From Branchinecta lynchi (lineage: Eukaryota > Arthropoda > Branchiopoda > Anostraca > Branchinectidae): a stretch of 64,000 nucleotides of DNA. Where the stretch lies: contig JAKZAP010000016.1 of the NCBI GenBank assembly GCA_023053575.1, positions 6,134,046 to 6,198,045 of the forward strand, written 5' to 3'. Positions 33,701 through 45,700 of this stretch are shown here, piece by piece. Numbering within the stretch: the first letter of the stretch is position 1; every line of letters begins with the position of its first letter. Below the pieces are notes generated by a model. The model saw only the letters and a list, made by a program, of their open reading frames with translations, had not been told where the DNA came from and did no database searches. The translations under genes and the position numbers were made by a program.

Positions 33701-36700
33701 CGGAATTCCGGAACCCCACTCCAGCTCCCCCCACAGTGCACGAATCCGGTCCGGTTCTGTCAGTGATGTACTGAGGCTTGTGCTTGTTCATCCCACTAAG
33801 TTTCATCAGGATCCATCCGCTCTAATTGTCTCACAAGATTCCGGTTTTCCCCTCTGACCCCCCCCCCCACATTCATCGGATTTGGTCCGGGTCTTTCTAA
33901 ACATCGAGTTTCATAAAGATCCGATCACCCGTTCGAAAGTTATGCGTGTCACTAAATTCCGGATTCCGGTTTCCCTCCCTCCCCCCCACGATGGTCGGAT
34001 CCGACAAGTGACTATTTCCAGGTTAGTTTGGTCGGGTCCCTAATATGCCTGCCAAGTTTCATCGTCCTAGCACATCTGGAAGTACCCTAACTCGCAAACA
34101 CCCGCCTGACCGACCGACCGACAGACCGACGGAAAAGTGATCGGTATATGGCACTTGGTCGGAAGCCAAGTGCCATAAAAACACACATACAAAAAACTAA
34201 CAAAGTATACACAATTTCAGAGGAATGTTATCACAGATAAGAACTAAGTTAATGTGGACGGTGAACAGGTAAACGGCCAATCGGGCGAGGTATTTTTGAG
34301 AGCCGATTTTCCATCGTCAATAGTATGTCTCAGTCGACCAAATTGTTCACCCTGTTTGTCCTTGTGTCTGCTTTGTTTTCAGATTTTCTCTTTCTAGCAC
34401 CGGCGTGAGTCTGACGACGATGATGAAGACCTCAGTGAAGATGAAATGGAGCAAAAGCGACACCTCATCCGACTTAGAGCCATGCAAAAGAGACAAGAAG
34501 AGGTATGAGTCTGGTTTAGTTTGAAATCCCCACTTTTAAACAAGTCTATGCTATTGTAATACTGTATAAAAGATTGACTGTTAGACTCCCGATTCTGTTC
34601 GGTATTCGATAGCGCGGGGCAGGCTCATGGGGTCTTTCTACTATGGGTTTGAGAGTCAAACGAACTAGAGTGCGAATATAGGTTTATCAAGGGCTTCAAC
34701 TTACCTAATACATGGAGTTCATACATTTGTGGTGCCACTGTAGCACTATTCACTGACTGACTTACAACGAACGTAAGACTGGCTTAAGATCGACTGACTT
34801 GCTTGGTATAAATCCATTGATCCTGATATACCTGCTTTTTCTCTTTGTTCTAAGCGCTGCCCTAAAACCAAGGTTGCCACATCGGAAAAAATTAATGAGT
34901 GACTTTGGGTCGAAGACTTTTGGGAGTAAAAATTTGTTTTCATGAAAAAATGGGAAACGGTCGCTTTGAGTCAGAATAATGCTGGACAAATTACAAATGT
35001 TCATTTAGTGTCCTTGAAAAAACGTGAAATAGTCACTTTTGGTCGGAATCACTGCTGGAAAATGATATTTCTGGACGTTTTTTGAAATAGAGTGAATTTT
35101 ATGTCCTTCGTAGGACAAGAATGACAAAAACAAAATAGAGTGACAATTCACTCTATCGTGCGACTTGTGGCAACCCTGTCCAAAACGGGGCAACAGGCAC
35201 GTGCGTGTGAGGCAATGCCACTATCAGAGAAAAGAGCTTTGTGACTAAGAGGCACTTTGCGAGAGTCCTTTGAGTTGTCCAACTATTCAAGGGACTTCCG
35301 CGAGCTTAGGTATCTGTTCGAAGGGGAGATCGGGGTGGTTTTGGAGAGTGCGTAGGTTCCTCTCACTTCGCTCTCTGGGCCACGTTATCTACATATATGT
35401 TCTACTTGACCTGACAAGATGACACTGACATGACGGTATCTGCAAGTTCTCAACCAAACATAAGATACAGGTCTGGAGTGATGTTATTTTCTGTAATTGG
35501 CAGTTCTATAAAAACTGTCCATCAATTTTGTATCAGTAGGAGGGTTGCCACATGTCGCACGATAGTGTGCATTGTCATTCTATGTTGTTTGTGTCACTCT
35601 TGTCCTACGTAGGACATGGAAATCACTCTGTCTCAGAAAACTGTCATTTTTACAGCAGGGATTCGGACGAGAAATGACTATTTTGAGTTCTTTCATTGAA
35701 TAAACTAAGATGTGTCATTTTTGCAGAGGCGATTCCGATCAAACTTCACGTTTTCTCATGAAGATAAAATTTCACTCCTAATCCACCCTCTGCTTTTGAC
35801 CAAAAGTCACTCTCTAAATATTTTTGATGTGGCAATCCTGATCGCATCCGCATCCATTTCGGGATTTTGAGCAGCCATTGAGCTATTTGCATGTAAAAGA
35901 AACTGTGTGTTCACCTATGTTGAAAATTTATTGAGACCTATAAAATCAGAATTCATCCTGATGTTCTTCGTTAATGAGCATGGTGTTTGAGTAGAGAATC
36001 CTGGTAATTTGAAGAGTTTGGAGACTGATTGGTGAAATGTAGAATGGAATACAGTCCATGGTTTGCTAACAATGATAATATTTTTTATTTTTTTTAATCG
36101 ACCAATCAAGTTTATTATCTAAATAGCTTACAGCTAGAAGTTGATACAGTATTTACGAAATACACAGACCCCAAACAAATTAAGTAAGACACTTACAAGG
36201 TATGATCAGAAATAAATGATGGGATGAAACTACGTAAAAGTTCGGCAGAAGAATTACAGGATATGGAGAAAACTAATGACATAGTTTTCTTTTGTAAGGT
36301 GTGTGTAATAGAAGATGGGTTCCTCCCGAAATATAAAAAAAAACGTTTCTTATGTTGATGGCAGGCCCAGGACGACCCCTTTCTTTGAATTACGCGCCTT
36401 TTTATAGGAAGTTCTCGAAAAAGAAGATGATGCTGGCTCAGAGGCTGAGGTTGCATCTGAAGAATCTGAGTATGAAGAGTATACAGACTCCGAAGAGGAA
36501 ACCGGACCACGTTTGAAGCCCGTTTTCGTTCGAAAGAGGGATCGGGTCACAGTTGTGGAGAAAGAAAAAGAGGAAATGAAGCAGAAACAGTTGGAAATAG
36601 AAGCCAAAAAGATGGCCGAAGAGAGAAGAAAATATACACTAAAGGTAAGCATTAAAGTTGCATGAGTGAAATGTGTCTAAGACCGTCTAATAATAATAGT

Positions 36701-39700
36701 AATTTTATTTGTCACCCACTGCACAACAATTCATTTCAGTTCAGTTTATTTATAACCCATCTCAACAAAAGGAGGGCGAAGCGGCCTAAAGATGGAGTAA
36801 TAAACAAATAAATAGGAAAAAGAAACAATAACACTAAATACAAAAAATATCAAAGACGATTAAATAAATAGCGCTGACCATGGGTGAGACAACATTGACA
36901 CAGAAGAACGAAAATCCTGAAGCCGTTTATCAATAACAGAACTTGGAGAGATTAGGCGGAGTTGACTCGTCAAATAACTATTTCTGGTCTGAGGTGGATA
37001 ACTAAGAAGAAATTTCTCAAAACGAACATACAAAAAACTGCCAAATGGGACAAAGAGAAAGGAGATTAGGGGTTTGATATTATATGTGAAGATAGGGGAG
37101 TAAAGAAGAAAAGCTTGTCAAGCAATTTCTAAAATGACTCGTGCAAGGTCGTCTCGAACCGCCTCTGAAAGACTGAGCAAATCACAAATAGGTTTCTTGT
37201 GTTTTCTCTTGTTAGGTACACCGCTGCGGGCCTTCAATTTGCTAACGTGGGTTGTAGAACACTGTCAGTTAGTGTCCTGGAACAAAATGCCTGTATACCA
37301 GAACGACTGAGCAGTTTACTAAAACACTAGATGGGCTGGTAATACAGCATGATACTGAGAGAGTATTAAAAATTGATGGTTTACATCATTACTTCACTTA
37401 AGTTTTCTGATTGCTCACTCATCCATCGAGACGTATTATCCGATCTACCCTCTACACCAAGTCAGCCAACAACATTACCACGTTGGACCAAAAGGAAATA
37501 AAAGCTTGTCGTGACCTGTTCATTAAATCGAACAGTCAAGAATTCACCAAGTTCAAGTTCAAGTTCTTTTATTATTTAAACATACATATTTAACAATATT
37601 CACATAACGTCCCCAGCAGGGAGACTGGATCGAAAGCCGGGCGACAAACGGGATAAACAAACAAACCCAGAAGAAACGGATGCCATCACACTTCTCACTC
37701 TATCTCACACCAAAAAAAAAAAAAAATATATGCCAAAAATTTGTATTTATATAATTAAATTATTATTTATCCGATAGCTGAAAAGCCGGGAGCTACTCAC
37801 AAACTAATATTCATTAATAAGTACAGCTTTAATTTTAGCTTTTATTGTTATGAGCGACAGACTCTGGTTAAAACAAGATTCATATTTGTTCCAATATTTA
37901 GTAATAATATTTTTAGGGGAAAAATCTTGATCGCTCGGAAACAATTACAGTAAGCATAGGAAGCTTACTTGAAGGACGACGAGTATTGTACGGTCGGACT
38001 GTAGGAGGGCCTGGAAAAAATGATTTGAAGCAAACTGGCAGCAGATCCTTTAGATAACGGGCATGGAAAAGTATACAATGAAAAACTAGGATTTGTCTAA
38101 CAGGAATAATATTAAAATAACTGTAAAGACTTTTAGTTGGAGATTTACCAGGAAGAGAAACTGGGGAATAAAATAAAATCTTAAGGATTCTCCCTGCTTT
38201 GTTTTGTAACTTCACAATAGGAGAAATAGGAGACTGAAACGTACTCAAATAAATAATCGAACAATAATTAATATACGAATGAACAAGAGAAAAATAAATT
38301 GATTTTAGAGCAGAAAAAGGAAGAAAAGAGCTTACATATATGCAGAGGTGGTGCCAGTCATAATGAAATATATACAGTTAAGGTTAAACAGGGAAGAAGA
38401 ATTTCCTTTATACATGAATAATATTAATTAACAAATGAACGATTTAGTATAGCCTACATATTCAAATTCACGAAAACGTCTTTGGTTTTTGGGATTCCAG
38501 AACGTTGTGACGGGTACCTATGACTTCGTAAAATTTGTCCGTCGGTCGGTAAGAACAATAACCCTCGAAGGGACTGAGATATTTTGTTCAAACTTGATGT
38601 GAGGGTTCTTCGGAAAAGGACAGGTCAAGGTCATAGATGGGCTCGTAGCGCTATGTTTAGGTGCGGGGGAGGGGGCTTAAATTAAGGGGAGGACAAAATA
38701 TTAAAAAGAACTAAGGAGACATGCTGAATCCGTATATCAAGACTATTTTCTCGCCGGACAAATACTTCGAAAGTTGTGTATCCGGCCAAAACCGGAAAAT
38801 TTGTTAAAACTAATTCTGAAAGATGATCAGAGGTTCGAAGCAGGGTATGAAGACATGCTGAGTTTGTTTCTTAGTTTGATTTTCTTGCCGGACGATTATA
38901 ATTAAAAGTTAGGTCTGGAGTCGATTAAAAAATCATTATAGGGATAAGGAGAAATCGTGAAACTTTTTTCAGTTTATCTCCATCGGTGGATAAGTAGTTC
39001 TCCTGGAAATTTGGTAGAAGTAAATTTGTTTCGAAAGTCGATTAGAGTACCTTGTGGAGAAAAAAATACGTGCTGAAAGTACTGAAACCGTTTCTGAACG
39101 TTATTTTTTTTGTTATCTGACAAGATTGTTGAATCAGAATATTTATGGGTTTTCGACTAGCAATGGTATTCAGGTAGGAATCTTACCACAATTTTGGCAA
39201 TCTAACCTTGAGACAAACAGCTTGTTTACTGGATTTGGCAAATACGGAAAATCTTCAAGACCACGATTGTCGGGAGGAAGCTTTTCAGTAATATTCACGT
39301 TTGGGATCTCATCGAAACCTTTGGTCTTGTTTACGAGGAAGTTAGTTGTTCTTTGTTCTCGTTCTTGGGAGCGGGTGTTAGTTGTTCAGTGGATTGAGTT
39401 ATGAATGACATCTTTAAAGGACCCCTGTTTACTCTTCAGCTTACAGTATTTTAAAATATTTGAATACTTTAATACTAGGCTGTGATTTCAACAAATAACC
39501 AACGGTTTTGGCTGTTTTAAGCCTTCTCTCAGGAGCGTTGACTTGTAGCGTAAACAGGGAAACAATTTACATAACTGCTTTTTCGGATGGAAAAACTACA
39601 ACCGTCGACAGTGTTATACACATCGAAGGTAGAAAAACACGGCAAGTGAGAAAATCAGTGTGGTTTTGTTAGAGGGGTTAGAATGTACCGTACGAAATTT

Positions 39701-42700
39701 GGGTCTCCGGGCTTAGAAATATATGGAGTGATTGTGGAAGTAGGTTGCATTAGCAGTATAGGTAAGACAGGTCCTTTAAGTTCTATGTGCCAGTGATTGC
39801 CTGCTCTCTGCCGCGAAGTCATTCAAGATTATTTATTTCGAATATTTCTCAATTAAATGAGCCTGAACCTGAAAAAAAAAAACGAAAAACAAATGCATTT
39901 TGAAATAATTCCTAACCCTATTACATCAGGAATTTTAATGGAGAAGTTTTAACTGTGTGATGTGCATTTTTTCATCATTAGGGATCAGTGAGCCTGTTTG
40001 TGATCCGACGTAGCAAGTACAAGCTAAATTTACGTTTGCCGGTCAAGAAGATGACCCAGGAGGAGTGCCAAAGGTTAAATAGGCAAGAGAAAACCCCCCA
40101 CAGAATTCGTTGTTTATTGTAGATAAAAAATTACTTTAAATGTTGATGCCTCTGTCGTCGCACGCTTACGGCCTACCAGAGGTAAATCTCTTTGAGCCGA
40201 AGATGACGGGGGGGAAATGTATTCAAATAATGCGTAAAACGGATACGTCAGCTACGATGATGTGGCAGCGATATTTCGGCCCTTCTTGACAGGGGTCCTC
40301 GTCAGGCTGTCAAACTTCAGGGAAGCGTTGGAGAAGGATTGCAGGTTCGATCCTTCTTCCTTATTTTTTTCTTTGTATGTTGTTAGTAGTGTATGTTTAT
40401 TCAAACCAATGGCTGTCGGCCTTTCGTTTAAAATATATTATATTCTATTCTGTACTTACCATAGTTATTGGCCAGATTAATTCAGTCTGTTCTGTTAACC
40501 GTTTTTCTTGGCAGATCGTCGAGCAAGAGGTTAAGAAAGAGATACAGTCAAAGTCAGAAGCGAACAACGAAGGATCTCTTGGTGACGTCTTAACAGAGGA
40601 TGAAAACGAAGAAGCGGAATACGAAGCATGGAAAGTGAGGGAACTAAAGCGGATTAAGAGAGACAGGGAAGAGAGAGAATTGTAAGTGAATTGTGTATTT
40701 CTTGGGAAACGTTTGAGCTTCAGGTTCTTTTCGAGGAGATATATATCAGTGAGTATGGGACGGGGGGGGGGGGGGTTAAGGGAATCTTAGCCCCGCCCCT
40801 TGATTTCATGTAGGTCCATTGTGACGCTTGCGAAGATTGTAAGTCCGTTTCCAAACCTGGAAGGACACGTGGTGATGCCAGAGGAACCAACTTTCAGCAA
40901 GAACAGAAATAAAATGAAAGGAGACATTAAAAGTATTTGTATAGTGATGACATTGTTGCATGCTGATATTTCAGGATCAGAGTTATTGCGTGACTAATTT
41001 TTTTATTTTTTTTTATTTATTTATCGCCCGTCATTTCAAACAGAAAAAGGACGGAGTAAAAAAACGAAAAAAAAGCAAAACGTAACACTTTCATAGGAAA
41101 CACACGAATAATCGACATTTACAAACTGAGACTCTCTGACTGACTAAAAACTGAACACGATTACATACATATATACTTAAACATATATGCTTAGAGATAG
41201 CAAGCTCAGGGTCTCTTATGTTATATATTTTCATCATTTTGGTATTTCTTGTCCAAGGGGGGATCCGAAGTAAGGTGATTTGTCCGTGGTGATTTATTTG
41301 CTCATGGAAGGAAATGCATCCAGGTGGCGAGTAAAGGTGTTATGCACTGCGAGTAGAAACCTGAAGGACGTGCAGGGTCCTACAAGGAAAAGATCGCTGG
41401 CACTGACCGAGAGGAGTTGGTTTAAGCAGAGACCTTGTCATGTGATGCCCTATTCATAAAATGGGAATTAAGCTTAAAGTTTAACCGAAAAGGGCTGGGA
41501 TAGGACAACCTAGTTACCCATCACTTATTCACTTAAATTGGCTTGAAGACCCGCTGAAAATGCGTTTCTTTGTTTTTCCGCGATTCACGGATAATCGATT
41601 TTCGAATAGTGGATTTTCCGTGTAATTTGTGGCACCTCTATGCGCTTGTATTTTTGTTCTATGCCTCACCAGAAAGATTTGTTATTTTTCTTTTTTTTTT
41701 AGGCACTAAGCAGTCTTCCCCAATCTCACCACTGACCACTCAAAAACCGCGTTTGTGTTCAGATTAAAATTTCCCGCGTCATAGTAGAATTTACGCTGTG
41801 GCGACAGCGATAACCCAGTGTATTCAGTTAGATGACACAAAAATAAGTTTGCTTTTCAGTTAAACTTCAATGGCCACAGAACCTAGCTACGACCAAAAAA
41901 TTACATTAGCAATCAGTACCATATGGTACCCTACTTTTCTACTAGAAAAGTAGAAAATCTCTGAACAGTAGGTGTATGGGGAAGTAAATGAACTATTAAA
42001 TTTTGTACTACTTACTGTTTATGTTACAATATTCAAAACTATCTGAATACTGTAAAACTAAGCCATGGCTTTGGCTGTTATAAGTCTTTCCTGGAACCAT
42101 TGACTTCAAGCAAAAACTTGGCAAGATTCAGAAATCCGGTTTTACGCATCAGTAGTATGATATGCGAATACGGGAGCAAATTGCGCATGGAAACAGTGAC
42201 TCTTGGCAAGAGCGACGGTGGGGGAGGTGTCGTTACCGTGTTTAGAATGTGACAGGTAATATTTGGGTCCTAGGGTTTCAGAATTAATGAGTGCAGTAGC
42301 GGAAGTAGGTTGCATTGGTATATATATTCAAATGATGTTTACATTATTTGAATAATGTTTACATTATTTGAATATATGTTTCAAAGTCAACTTGGGCCAA
42401 GGAATATTTGCATTGGTATTATAAGTACGGTGGGACCTTTAAGGCATTTTTCCTCCTGCATTTTTGTGTCCCGCACATTTCTCAGTGGTTGAAACCCACA
42501 AGTTGAAACTCGCGAAAATGACGTTTATTATTTTGCCGTAGTAAAAAAATAAATAAAAATCAGATAAAAAATCAGTAAATAGAACATCAAGCTTGTGGTT
42601 GACCTTCTGTACTAGAAGGATACACAGTTTTGAGCGTGTTCCACCCTTCTAACAACAGTAACTGTTAGTTAGTATCTCCATTCCATCCTCACGAAAAGTT

Positions 42701-45700
42701 ACTACCCTGGTCGACCGTTCCAACCTTCTCGAAATACTAACTATTTGCTTACCATTTTCGGGAGCGTAGTAACTACGCATCTTAGTAACGTGATTGGTCG
42801 GATTCCTCCCTGGCATTATATTCTGCTGGCAAATAGAAAAATCGTTCCAGCCATGACGGTATAAAAATAAAACTCGTGATGTCATGCGTAGTAACTACGG
42901 TAAGTAGATGGAACACGCTCACAGCCTCGTCGAGGGATCGCAGAAAAACGCGTTAAAGCACAACTCTTACTAGAAAAATGATCCTTTCACTACAGTAGAG
43001 GTATGCTTATTTGAACCCTTTTTTACTGCTCCACTACTTTGGCTTTGTTACTTCTCTATAAAAAGTAAAATGGACAGGTAACAGTTTCAGGGACTATTTC
43101 AGGGATACCCTGCCACAAACTTGAAGTAGAAATTCAACAAACTTTCTTTGATTTTGAATTTAGTAAAAATGTCCTTCCTCTTTTGAAGGCATCTGTAGGT
43201 CGGACCGCCATCTTCTCCATTGAAGGTGCGTTCCTTGTGGCAAACTGTTCAAATTATAAAAAGCAGACCAGGTGTCAGTTGAGTCACTTTCGGCCGTGAA
43301 TTAGCAAAATGTCCAAAAAGTGACAAAAGCGCGAGTGGTTATTACAAGTATTCATAGTACAAAAATGCCTGGTTTGGGTTTTAGTTTTTTCTTCGGCGAT
43401 CGTTCATATAAGCATACCTCTACTTTACTGTATGAAGTGATTCAGAAGATCGTCATTCGAAAATTACTTTCCACCTATATTTAGCGATTTTCTTGTTGGC
43501 GCTTGTCGACTCTATCCAGCCTTCCTGCTCTCTGACGCGGCGGCGGCCGGGCGCAATTCATTTGAGAACTGACCGCGCCGTGGTTAAAAAGTGGGGAAAC
43601 TAAGCAATTAAAATAAGTCAAAACGGAAGATTCTCATATCCTTATGTGTGAAAAAGTTGTCAGTGGACGTTGAAGATTCCGGTAAACTTTGCGTTGTTGG
43701 ACGGGCAAAACTCGGCACGACCGGAAAAGCGCTAAACATTTGTAGGCACAAAATGAAACAATGGAGAAAGGTGACGATTTTAGAAGCTTATAATTCCATA
43801 AGGAAGCTAGGTATATTATAAATGAGAGAATAAGCAAGAGGTGTCCTTAGTGCTGCGAATCCTTACATTCATGTGCTGACTGTCGCTTGGAGACCGGCCT
43901 TTGAGTGCTCATAGGAACGCCGTTCACCGATTATCGGGAATGGAAGTTGGCAGAGCGTGCTCCTTTAACTACGGAATGGAAAACGACATAGAGATAGAGA
44001 GAGCTCGGTATATTTAGAAACTATCATAACATAATTAAACTCAGTTTCTTACAAATTATAATTAACAAATATATAAATAACAAACACATACTACGATTCA
44101 GCATTGAAAACCGAAGTAAACAAGGGCACAGCATACGCAATAATCCGTTTTATTATTTTTCAGAATGGAAAGGGAAAAGGAGGAAATAGAACGCCTGCGA
44201 AACATGACTGAAGAACAGCGAAGGGCCGAATTGAGGAATAACCCGAAACAGATTACCAACAAGGCTATGAAGGGCAAATACAAGTTCCTCCAAAAATACT
44301 ACCATCGCGGTGTCTTCTATATGGATAAGGATGAAGAGGTTCTGAAGCGGGATTTCTCTGCGGCAACGTTGGAGGATAGATTCAACAAGCAGGTTCTGCC
44401 CAAGGTTATGCAGGTAAGCCGACTTAAGCATTTGTCAACGTATTATTTTATTTTATTTACTATTATTGTATTTTGTAAATATATTATTATATTTATGTCT
44501 CGCTTTTTAATTACAACACTAAATCAAATATATTAAATGAACAAGTTAGTATTCTCAGGGACCCATAAATTTCCTGTAATGTTTCCTTACAGGGGGCCAG
44601 TCATTTCGTATGCTTCTATGTTGCCCGAGCCTGAGCTAGTTTCCAAAAATTCCGCCTGGGTCGAATCGGCGTTCTTGCTCAGATAGAAAAAATTTGTTCC
44701 CACAAGTTTCAAAGAACACAGAAGCCGTCGGCAAATCGAATCGGGTTCTTTTTATACACAAGAAATGAAATCCTGCAAAAATTTTTCGGGCAAAACACTG
44801 AAGAAATCGAATTCTGCATGCTTTTGTTGCTCCTCAGTAATCCAGAAGAAATAATTTTTTAATGTTTTTGTCGAGCGTTGGTCGACTCGTTGGCACATCG
44901 GGTTCTTTTTATACGCAAGAATGGTAATCCTGCAAGAAATCGAGTCCTGTATGCTTTTGTCGTGCCTCGGTAATCCAGAAGAAATAATTTATTCATGTTT
45001 TTGTCGGGCATTGGTCAGCTCGCTGGCACATCGGGTTCTTTTTATACGCAAGAAAGGAACTCCTGCAAACATTTGTCGGTCAAATGAAGAAATCAAGTTC
45101 TGCATGCTTTTGTCGTGCCCAGTATTCCCGAAGAAATAATTTTTTAATGTTTTGTCGGGCGATGGTCGACTCTTCGGCACATCGGTTTTTATGGCACTTG
45201 AGCTTACTCAAGTGCCATATAGCGATTGTAATTTCTGTCCGTCAGTCGGTCTGTCGGTCCCGGTTTTGCTAGTTCGGGCACTTCCAGATAAGCTAGGACG
45301 ATGAAACTTGGCAGGCATATCAGGAACTGGACCAGATTAAATTAGAAATTGTCGCTTTCTCGATCCGACCATCTGGAGGGGAGTGGAGGGAGGGGGAATC
45401 CGGAAAAAATAGGAAAAATGAGATATTTTTAGCTTACGTACGGGTGATCGGATCTTAATGAAACTTGATATATGGAAGGACTTCGTGTCTCAGACCCTCC
45501 ATTTTAAATCCAGACCGGATCCGTTGACACTGGGGGGAGTTGGAGGGGGAAACCGGAAATCTTGGAAAACACTTAGAGTGGAGGGATCCGGATGAAACTT
45601 GGTGGAAAGTACAAGCAAAAGTCCTAGATACGTGACTGATATAACCGGAATGGATCCGCTCACTTTGGGGGAGCTGGGGGGGGGGGGGGAGAAGTCCGAA

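Larger units (their letters stand above)
30687..34397 (+). other. MFAP1 intron 2 (3.7 kb)
   Basis: It contains a GC-rich possible MITE (about 30783-31670), a TTAA MITE (31673-31976), a retroelement tail (about 32765-32825) and an F2 element (32827-34181). Its 3' end has two AGs, TTTTCAG and TTTCTAG. The second fits the MFAP1 frame. Confidence 0.8.
34503..36407 (+). other. MFAP1 intron 3 (1.9 kb)
   Basis: It holds two oppositely oriented copies of the CAGGGTTGCCACA family (34869-35178 and 35540-35840) and a retroelement-like tail (about 36085-36290) shared with 56425-56600. The intron ends CCTTTTTATAG. Confidence 0.8.
36645..40514 (+). other. MFAP1 intron 4 (3.9 kb)
   Basis: It contains a retroelement tail (about 36720-36850), a reversed LINE relic (37545-38360), an F1 element (38487-39331), a TTAA MITE (39418-39775) and an R4 copy (about 40215-40335). 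Confidence 0.8.
40682..44163 (+). other. MFAP1 intron 5 (3.5 kb)
   Basis: It contains a retroelement tail (about 41000-41080), a TTAA family 2 MITE (41478-41866), a degraded TTAA family 1 MITE (about 41993-42438), an inverted-repeat element (42633-42920) and a mariner-like MITE (42993-43430). The stretch 43440-44150 shows nothing I recognise. Confidence 0.8.

Noticed and set aside
37411..37540. Frame reading [20 protein letters not shown] in MFAP1 intron 4
   Set aside because: It is short, has no conserved pattern and runs into the tail of the reversed LINE relic.
40330..40360. tRNA-like B box (GCAGGTTCGATCCTTC)
   Set aside because: There is no matching A box at the right distance and no cloverleaf. 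It lies in an R4 copy, so a tRNA or tRNA-derived SINE head is not supported.
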